Part shown: positions 58,557 through 64,000 of the stretch, piece after piece
Layout of the letters: the number at the start of each line of letters is the position of its first letter
Numbering within the stretch: the first letter of the stretch is position 1
Assembly (NCBI GenBank): GCA_905200545.1
Contig: CAJKKQ010000003.1
Span: 103,403-167,402, forward strand
Length of the DNA: 64,000 nt
Direction: 5' to 3'
Origin: an uncultured Oscillibacter sp.
GTDB lineage: Bacteria > Bacillota > Clostridia > Oscillospirales > Oscillospiraceae
Made by a program: the position numbers and the translations under genes
The notes under the pieces: generated by a model
Database searches by the model: none
Told to the model about the DNA's origin: nothing
Seen by the model: the letters and a program-made list of their open reading frames with translations, nothing else

Positions 58557-59018
58557 ATGAGCTATTGGAACAAGTGGTATCAACGTACGGCAGATGAAAG
58601 GATGGGCGCGGTGATCGCGCATAACTTCCTTGGCGGAAACCTCATTACCCTGCAATATGCAAACCCGGATCGTGTAACGGATCTATTTGTAATCCGAAAC
58701 TGGAAAGCATGGCTTGACCGCGCCAGAATATCAAACGGCGGGAATTTCAAGTTCATTGTGGGGCATGACTACGGGACGCCGGAGGCCCCGGCCATGGCGC
58801 ACTATGTTTTTATAGACGTTGCTGCAGCAGAGTGCGAACGCATGGCGTCAAACTGGGTCTGTGGGCCTGCATCGGTTACACACCTGGATGCGCACACGCT
58901 ACATGATGTCCTGTCCGCCCTCTCAAACCGCCCCGTCATGCAGCGCAAAGCCTCGCGGCCTCTGTGGGGATCGTCAAGAAAGGTACCGTGTGCAGTTCCG
59001 CCCAGCAGAACGGGATAA
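58557..59018 (+). CDS. Rep-like protein lacking HUH catalytic residues
   Basis: This 153-residue protein starts MSYWNKWYQRTADE with AGGAGGG upstream. Its middle aligns by eye with the Rep at 56336: DLFVIRN with DLFVTLT, AMAHYVFIDV with RLHHHLVISA, and SRPLWGSSRK with GAQMWTGSRN. Only one of the HUH histidines is kept and no motif III Tyr-Lys pair is evident. It may be a regulator or origin-binding partner derived from Rep. The long upstream reading frame through the repeats is not taken as coding. Confidence 0.6.
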   Translation: MSYWNKWYQRTADERMGAVIAHNFLGGNLITLQYANPDRVTDLFVIRNWKAWLDRARISNGGNFKFIVGHDYGTPEAPAMAHYVFIDVAAAECERMASNWVCGPASVTHLDAHTLHDVLSALSNRPVMQRKASRPLWGSSRKVPCAVPPSRTG

Positions 59019-59170
59019 TGAGGGGCAGAACAGCCCTCAAATTTTCCCCTTATTTTTTCCCTTTAAGCTGTTCCAGACTGAAAATTGAAAAATCCACACA
59101 ATACCATGGAACGGTTGAAAACAGGGAACAACGGACGGCGCAGAACACACCAGAAAAAGCGGCTAGTCAA

Positions 59171-59199
59171 TTCGAGTCCTGTCTCCGCAACCAGACAAA
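59171..59199. repeat. attR, 29-bp direct repeat
   Basis: Identical to 50357-50385: a duplicated fragment of the tRNA-fMet 3' end, without the rest of the tRNA. Confidence 0.9.
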
Positions 59200-59257
59200 T
59201 AGGAGTCAAGTTCCCAACAGTCGTATGAGACTGGCAAAGACTTGACTCCTATTTTTT
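59197..59257 (+). terminator. Displaced original terminator of tRNA-fMet
   Basis: The stem AAATAGGAGTCAAG/CTTGACTCCTATTT (59197-59210 with 59241-59254) has a 30-base loop and a T tract. It abuts attR, so before integration it lay next to the tRNA. Confidence 0.7.
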
Positions 59258-59722
59258 TATATCATGCTTTGCGCTATGACACTCCATGTCCTTGTCCAAA
59301 TTCTCTTCCAGCCCTTGCGGTGTTTCGTAAAGAGGAACGCAGGGATCAGGAATCAAACGGGAAATGTGACATTTGTCCATCAGCAGATTCCCAAATGGAC
59401 TGTTCTGCCCAGGGCCCCGCAGAAAGCGGATACTCCCTGATGGATGCCCGCTGAATACTGTTTATGTGGAGGTATCTGCGAAATCCACCCCAAGCGGCTA
59501 TGAGAACAAGAATAACCGTTTCCGTTACGATCGCTTTTTTCTTCACGACAAAACCATGAACAATTCAACCACCGAATGGGAGGCGCCGGAGCAATAGCTG
59601 TATGCGCTACTGGACAAGCAGCTATAGCAGGGCAGAGACCTGGAACGCACGGAAAATACCAGCTATCCCATTGGGCCGGAGAACCCCATCCGCAAAAAAA
59701 GGGAGATTTTGGAACGAAGGCC
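59258..59722. other. Decayed stretch between attR and the phn promoter
   Basis: No intact gene. On the plus strand, 59558-59737 reads like a former coding sequence (ends with ENTSYPIGPENPIRKKREIL) broken by two TAG codons at 59595-59597 and 59628-59630 (positions approximate). A 74-codon frame at 59373-59597 lacks a ribosome site. This looks like debris of an older insertion. Confidence 0.4.
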
Positions 59723-59751
59723 TTGCGGTTTTTCATAGGGTGTGCTATACT
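59723..59751 (+). promoter_or_regulatory. Promoter of the phn operon leader
   Basis: TTGCGG (59723-59728), a 17-bp spacer and extended -10 TGC-TATACT (59746-59751). Confidence 0.7.
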
Positions 59752-59757
59752 CCTTTC

Positions 59758-59966
59758 GGTTTAAGGAATGCGGCGAAAGGGGGAGCTCCCTGGCGCCACG
59801 CTCAGAATATGGATGACAAGAACCAGATTGCGAGGGAGCCTGTGTTCCAGGCTGAGAGGGTCCCAGAAAGGACCGACCGTACCCTGTTTTTCATGTATGA
59901 CAGGGACATCAGCATCTGCGTGAAAGTCATGGCAGGGTATGTGCTGATGCACATACCTTTTTCTTT
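59758..59966 (+). promoter_or_regulatory. Structured leader with terminator/antiterminator: candidate riboswitch or attenuator
   Basis: The leader of about 200 nt can form hairpins AGCCTG/CAGGCT (59837-59853), GGTCC/GGACC (59860-59874) and CCCTGT/ACAGGG (59882-59905). It ends in an intrinsic terminator, TATGTGC-TGAT-GCACATA (59938-59955) followed by CCTTTTTCTTTT, 31 bp before the phnD start. CATCAGCA (59907-59914) is perfectly complementary to TGCTGATG (59942-59949) in the terminator, giving a mutually exclusive antiterminator. It matches no riboswitch consensus I can recall. Confidence 0.6.
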
Positions 59967-59996
59967 TGCGCGGACAAATTGAATGGAGGTACCCCT

Positions 59997-61055
59997 ATGA
60001 AAAAGAAACTCCCCGCATTTTTTCTGACCCTGGCGCTGTGCTGCGGCCTGATGAGCGGCTGCGGCGGCTCCGGCGAAACCGCATCGGACGACACATCCTC
60101 CGACGGCGTCCAGGAGATCCCCTCCCTGAAGATTGCCTTCTCCCCTTACGCCGACGCCGACATGATCTCCGAGTCCACCCAGCCCCTGGAAGACCTGCTG
60201 AAGGAAAAGCTGCTGGAAAAGGGCTATGACGTGGGCGAGATCGACATGACCGTGGGCACCAGCTACACCGCCGTGGGCGAGGCACTCAGTGCCGGCAGCG
60301 CGGATCTGGGCTTTATCTCCGGCGGCAACTATGTGCTCTTCTCCGACGACTGCGACGTGCTGCTCACCGCCCTGCGTTACGGCATCAACAAGGACTCCGA
60401 AAACCCCGCCGACTGGAATGACGGCACCATCGAGGAAAACACCGACGAGATGAGCACCTACTACCGCTGCATTCTGCTGGCCGGCCCCACGGAAAAGGGC
60501 CAGGAGCTCATCGCCAAGGTCAACGGCGGCCAGGAACTCACCTGGGAGGATCTCAACAGCGCCACTTGGGCGGTACTGAACCCCACCTCCGCCTCCGGCT
60601 ACATCTATCCCTGCCTGTGGCTCCAGGAGCACTACGGCAAGGGCATCAGCGACCTGGATAACGTGGTGGAGTGTGACTCCCACACCACCTCCGTTGCCCG
60701 CCTGGCCGCGGGACAGGTGGATGTGATGGTCTCCTACGGCCACATCCGTATCAAAAACGCCCCCATCTGGGAATCCGACTTCGGCGGCACCGCCCCCATG
60801 GTGGAGCAGACCGGCGTCATCGGCGTCACAGAGGGCATCTACAATGACATGATCGCCTACAGCAAGACCTCTGAGACCATGGAGGACGAGGACTTCCGCA
60901 AGGCCGTGGGCGAATCCTTCATCGAGCTGGCCGAGACGGAAGAGGGCCAGGCCATCTTCAGCGTCTTCAGCCAGGTGGGCTACACCTGGGGCAGCGACTC
61001 TGACTACGACGGGGAGCGGGATGCCCAGGCTCTCCTTAAATCCATGGAGCAGTAA
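59997..61055 (+). CDS. phnD: Phosphonate-type ABC transporter substrate-binding lipoprotein
   Basis: This 352-residue lipoprotein (MKKKLPAFFLTLALCCGLMSGC, lipid Cys22) has a PhnD-like fold: LKIAFSPYADADMI, GEALSAGSADLGFISGGNYVL, WAVLNPTSASGYIYPCLWLQ and VDVMVSYGHIR. PhnD relatives bind phosphonates, phosphite or other small anions; some serve other ligands, so specificity is open. The ATG has GGAGGT. It lies directly behind the terminator-containing leader and is followed by phnC. Confidence 0.9.
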   Translation: MKKKLPAFFLTLALCCGLMSGCGGSGETASDDTSSDGVQEIPSLKIAFSPYADADMISESTQPLEDLLKEKLLEKGYDVGEIDMTVGTSYTAVGEALSAGSADLGFISGGNYVLFSDDCDVLLTALRYGINKDSENPADWNDGTIEENTDEMSTYYRCILLAGPTEKGQELIAKVNGGQELTWEDLNSATWAVLNPTSASGYIYPCLWLQEHYGKGISDLDNVVECDSHTTSVARLAAGQVDVMVSYGHIRIKNAPIWESDFGGTAPMVEQTGVIGVTEGIYNDMIAYSKTSETMEDEDFRKAVGESFIELAETEEGQAIFSVFSQVGYTWGSDSDYDGERDAQALLKSMEQ

Positions 61056-61077
61056 CCGCTCTGCCGGGAGGTTGACC

Positions 61078-61827
61078 ATGCTGCAAGTCCTGCATATCCA
61101 AAAAGAATTTCCCCGCTCCGGCCAAGTCCTGCGGGATGTGAGCTTCACCCTGGGGGACGGGGAGTTTCTCTCCGTCATCGGGCCCTCCGGAGCCGGCAAG
61201 ACCACCCTCTTCCGGATCCTCAACGGCACGGAAGTCTGCGGCGGCGGTGAGATCCTCTACAAAGGCACCCACTTTGAAGCTGCCCGGGGCCGGGGCAAGC
61301 GGGCTGTACAGCGGACCATCGGCACCATCTATCAGGATTTCTGTCTGGTGGAAAACACCTCCTCCCTGCAAAATGTCCTGAACGCGTGCCTGCCGGAGAT
61401 GTCCCTGGGGGCCGCCCTCCTGGGGCTCTTCGGCCGGGCGCGGACGGAAAAAGCCGCCGGGATTCTGCGGGAGGTGGGGCTGGAGGACAAGCTCTCGGAG
61501 CCGGTGAAGCGGCTCTCCGGCGGGCAGAAGCAGCGGGTGGCCATCGCCCGGGCCCTGATGCGGGATCCGGCAGTGCTGCTGGCAGATGAGCCGGTGGCCT
61601 CTCTGGATCCCGTCACCGGGCGGCAGATCCTGGAGCTGCTGCGGCAGATCCAGCTCAGCCGGGGTGTCAGCATCCTCATGAACAGCCACAATCTGGAGCT
61701 GTCTTTGGAATTTTCCGACCACATCATCGGTATCAGCAGGGGCCGGGTGGTCTTTGACGGCACGCCCGGAGCGGTGACGGAGGATGTCCTGCGGGAGATC
61801 TACGGCGGAACAGGAGTGTCCCCATGA
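61078..61827 (+). CDS. phnC: Phosphonate-type ABC transporter ATP-binding protein
   Basis: This 249-residue ATPase has Walker A GPSGAGKTT, Q-loop YQDFCLVENTSSLQNVLNACL (PhnC-typical), signature LSGGQKQRVAIARAL, Walker B VLLADEP and an H-loop His in MNSHNLEL. The start MLQVLHIQKEF follows GGGAGG. Its stop overlaps the permease start (ATGA). Confidence 0.93.
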   Translation: MLQVLHIQKEFPRSGQVLRDVSFTLGDGEFLSVIGPSGAGKTTLFRILNGTEVCGGGEILYKGTHFEAARGRGKRAVQRTIGTIYQDFCLVENTSSLQNVLNACLPEMSLGAALLGLFGRARTEKAAGILREVGLEDKLSEPVKRLSGGQKQRVAIARALMRDPAVLLADEPVASLDPVTGRQILELLRQIQLSRGVSILMNSHNLELSLEFSDHIIGISRGRVVFDGTPGAVTEDVLREIYGGTGVSP

Positions 61828-63356
61828 GACGACACATTCCCCGCCCGCTGACGGTGGCCGCCTTTGGGGCGCTGTTTCTGGCGGCTGCCTGGTTCACCGG
61901 ATGCGACCTCACGTTGCTGTGGTCCCGGCGGGGCCACCTGACGGACATTGCCCGGGAGATGTTTCCCCCGGAGTGGAGCTTTGCCGGAAAAGTTCTGCCC
62001 CTCCTCTGGATCACCGTCCAGATGTCCGTCACCGGGACGGTGCTGGGCGCTGTGCTCTCCGTCCCGGCCGCCATGGTCTGCGCCGCTCCCCTGCCGGGCC
62101 CCCGGGCGATAAAAAAGCTCCTGCGGTTCTGCATTCAAGTCCTCCGATCCTTTCCGGCACTGATCCTGGCTCTGTTGGCCACCTTCTTCCTGGGCATCGG
62201 CGCCTTTGCGGGCACCGCCGCCATCACCGTCTACACCTTTGCCATCATGACCCGCCTCACCTACGAGGACATGGAACACGCACCTCTGGGGCCCTACACG
62301 GCTCTGCGGGCCATGGGTGCCACCTCCGTCCGGGCTTTTTCCCGGTCTATTTTCCCGGAAATCGCCCCTTCCTACCTCACCAACGCCCTCTATCTGCTGG
62401 AGGGCAACGTGCGCCACAGCGCCATTCTGGGCTATGTGGGGGCCGGAGGCATCGGCCTGCTGCTCAACGAAAAGGTCTCCTGGCGGGAGTATGGCAAAGT
62501 GGGCATGATTTTGCTGCTGCTCTTTGTCACGGTCTATCTCATGGAGGCCCTCAGTACCCTGCTGACCCGCCTGGTGCAGCAGGAGGTGACCCTGGGCCGG
62601 GCAGGCCGGTGGGCACTGGCCGGCGCGGCAGGGGGGCTGTTCCTCCTGTGTACCCTGACGCTGCCGCCGCCGGATCTCTCCCGCACCAGCCTCCGGATGG
62701 TGCGGGCTCTGCTGACCGGTATCCTCCACCCGGACTGGGGCCTCTTCTTCCAAACGGACAGCAGCGGCCTTGCCTATCTGCTGCTGGAGACGGCGGCTAT
62801 CGCCCTGGTGGGAACCTGCGTGGGCGTGGTCCTTGCCATTCCCCTGGCCTTCCTGGGCAGCGGGCGTTTCTTCCCCGCCCCGGTGGCCTGGCTGTTCCGT
62901 ACGCTGGTGGCCGCCATCCGCTCCGTCCCCTTTTTGATCTACGGCCTGATCTTCATCCGGGTCTGCGGCCCCGGCTCCTTTACCGGTGTGCTGACGCTGG
63001 CGGTGTGCAGCGTGGGCCTTCTATGCAAACGGTTCTCGGAGGCCATCGACGCGCTGGATCTGCGTCCCTGCCTGGCTCTGGAGGCCATGGGCGTGACCCG
63101 GCTTCCCCGCATCCGCCACGGCGTGCTGCCACAGCTCTCCCCACAGCTCTTCTCCGCCACCCTCTACCGGTTCGACGTCAACATCCGGGAAGCATCGGTG
63201 CTGGGGCTGGCGGGAGCCGGCGGCATCGGTGCGCCGCTGATCTTCGCCATGAACCAATACGCCTGGAACCAGGTGAGCACCCTGGCCCTGGGCATGATCC
63301 TCCTTGCCTGGCTGGTGGATCTGATCTCCACCGCCTGCAGGCGCCGGTCAAACTAA
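61824..63356 (+). CDS. phnE: Fused tandem PhnE-type ABC transporter permease
   Basis: This 510-residue membrane protein contains two complete BPD permease domains in one chain: residues about 1-255 with the EAA-loop region EDMEHAPLGPYTALRAMGATSVRAF and GYVGAGGIGLLL, and about 256-510 with EAIDALDLRPCLALEAMGVTRLPRI and GLAGAGGIGAPLIFA. A single chain therefore supplies both halves of the channel that are usually a PhnE homodimer or PhnE1/E2. Coupled to phnC. Confidence 0.92.
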   Translation: MRRHIPRPLTVAAFGALFLAAAWFTGCDLTLLWSRRGHLTDIAREMFPPEWSFAGKVLPLLWITVQMSVTGTVLGAVLSVPAAMVCAAPLPGPRAIKKLLRFCIQVLRSFPALILALLATFFLGIGAFAGTAAITVYTFAIMTRLTYEDMEHAPLGPYTALRAMGATSVRAFSRSIFPEIAPSYLTNALYLLEGNVRHSAILGYVGAGGIGLLLNEKVSWREYGKVGMILLLLFVTVYLMEALSTLLTRLVQQEVTLGRAGRWALAGAAGGLFLLCTLTLPPPDLSRTSLRMVRALLTGILHPDWGLFFQTDSSGLAYLLLETAAIALVGTCVGVVLAIPLAFLGSGRFFPAPVAWLFRTLVAAIRSVPFLIYGLIFIRVCGPGSFTGVLTLAVCSVGLLCKRFSEAIDALDLRPCLALEAMGVTRLPRIRHGVLPQLSPQLFSATLYRFDVNIREASVLGLAGAGGIGAPLIFAMNQYAWNQVSTLALGMILLAWLVDLISTACRRRSN

Positions 63357-63359
63357 CAG

Positions 63360-63396
63360 CAAGAGCCGCTCCCGAAGGTTTCGGGAGCGGCTCTTG
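63360..63396. terminator. Terminator of the phn operon
   Basis: A perfect 17-bp stem (63360-63376 with 63380-63396). The run after it is only TGTTTG, so it may rely on stem strength. It lies between the converging phn operon and ABC exporter gene. Confidence 0.75.
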
Positions 63397-63418
63397 TGTT
63401 TGCCGTTTCAAATCCGTT

Positions 63419-64000
63419 TCACGCCGTCTCTTCGGCAAAGTTTCCAGTGTAGAGCTGGTAGTACTTGCCCTTCTTCTCGATCAGCTCGTCGTGGGTGCCC
63501 CGCTCGATGATGCGGCCCTGCTCCATGACCATGATGCAGTCGGCGTTGCGCACGGTGGAGAGGCGGTGGGCGATGACGAAGGTGGTGCGGCCGGTCATCA
63601 GGGCGTCCATACCGTCCTGCACCAGCTTTTCCGTCCGGGTATCGATGGAGCTGGTGGCCTCATCCAGAATCAGCACCGGGGGATCCGCCACGGCGGCCCG
63701 GGCAATGGCGATCAGCTGCCGCTGGCCCTGGGAGAGGTTGGCGCCGTCCCCGGTGAGCATGGTGTCATACCCGTCGGGCAGCCGGCGGATGAAGCCGTCG
63801 GCATTGGCCAGCTGGGCCGCCGCCACGCACTCTTCGTCGGTGGCGTCCAGATTGCCGTAGCGGATGTTCTCCATCACAGTGCCGGTAAAGAGGTGGGTAT
63901 CCTGGAGCACGATGCCCATGGACCGCCGCAGGTCCGGCTTTTTGATCTTGTTGATGTTGATGCCGTCATAGCGGATCTTGCCGTCGGCAATGTCGTAGAA
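63419..64000 (-). CDS. ABC exporter, ATP-binding C-terminal part (partial, 5' end outside window)
   Basis: Only the last ~193 residues are visible. They are the nucleotide-binding domain of a type IV (ABCB/MsbA-like) exporter half: Q-loop MGIVLQDTHLFTGTVMENIRYG, signature LSQGQRQLIAIARA, Walker B PVLILDEATSSID, D-loop and H-loop FVIAHRLSTV. The frame runs past the right edge, where Walker A and the membrane domain should lie. Such genes often come as adjacent heterodimer pairs. Substrate unknown. Confidence 0.92.
   Translation of the reverse strand, partial: FYDIADGKIRYDGININKIKKPDLRRSMGIVLQDTHLFTGTVMENIRYGNLDATDEECVAAAQLANADGFIRRLPDGYDTMLTGDGANLSQGQRQLIAIARAAVADPPVLILDEATSSIDTRTEKLVQDGMDALMTGRTTFVIAHRLSTVRNADCIMVMEQGRIIERGTHDELIEKKGKYYQLYTGNFAEETA

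Noticed and set aside
57480..59018. A single 512-codon frame through the repeats
   Set aside because: The upstream two thirds is Arg/Pro-rich, has no ribosome site and crosses repeats whose unit length is not kept in frame; only the part from 58557 has a proper start.
59373..59597. A 74-codon ORF after attR
   Set aside because: No ribosome site, mixed composition and no recognisable family; more likely debris.
59752..59966. TPP riboswitch before phnD
   Set aside because: CTGAGAG and a GACC-like stretch are present, but the second conserved thi-box segment and the long-range pairing pattern are missing.

Overview
The window comes from a GC-rich, endospore-forming, anaerobic Firmicute, most likely a gut Oscillospiraceae-type Clostridium. 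The evidence is the sporulation genes (spoVAC, a spoVB-like flippase, yabP, yabQ), strong AGGAGG ribosome-binding sites, two SLH-domain surface proteins, oxygen-independent haem-type radical SAM enzymes, and TTGACA/TATAAT-type promoters with U-rich intrinsic terminators. The species assignment is inference.

Region 1 (1-16 kb) is a catabolic island, mostly on the minus strand. It holds a truncated first E1-alpha gene with a divergent GntR regulator, a TRAP transporter (dctQMP), a lipoate ligase, a FadR/PdhR-like regulator, two membrane proteins, and a complete TPP-dependent 2-oxoacid/acetoin dehydrogenase complex (E1a, E1b, E2, lipoyl-E3). The complex sits downstream of a metallo-beta-lactamase-fold protein and a PPC-domain protein that appear to share its promoter. 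A third GntR regulator is divergent from this operon. Lipoate ligase supplies the cofactor needed by the E2 and E3 lipoyl domains. PdhR-like boxes (TTGGTnnnACCA) precede both the ligase and its neighbouring regulator.

Region 2 (16-50 kb) is mainly chromosomal housekeeping. It includes spoVAC, hemW, a ferredoxin, a phosphodiester glycosidase with SLH anchor, an SDR oxidoreductase, tRNA-Val, an orphan phage lysis cassette, tRNA-Gly, dacF, pgi and a second SLH protein. These are followed by a recJ-rel-dtd-MBL-hemZ-kinase-Zn ribbon-punA run, the classical spoVB/mazG/hup/rqcP/yabP/yabQ/divIC/yabR cluster, then hpf, a PIN-like protein, gapA, a histidine-kinase-like protein and mnmA.

Region 3 (50.36-59.20 kb) is an integrated mobile element in the 3' end of an initiator tRNA-fMet, bounded by a 29-bp direct repeat. 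It carries a tyrosine integrase, an AT-rich XRE repressor with a divergent early operon, an excisionase-like protein and a string of overlapping small ORFs. It also has an HUH rolling-circle Rep, a degenerate Rep-like protein, an RHH protein with its own operators, and a long structured non-coding stretch with 86/87-bp tandem repeats. A small RNA with consensus promoter and terminator converges on a 25-codon ORF, an arrangement reminiscent of type I toxin-antitoxin loci.

Region 4 (59.2-64 kb) contains a decayed stretch, then a phnD-phnC-phnE(E) type ABC transporter operon. Its leader of about 200 nt ends in an intrinsic terminator with a visible alternative antiterminator pairing, so it is a candidate riboswitch or attenuator of unknown class. 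A truncated ABC exporter closes the window.
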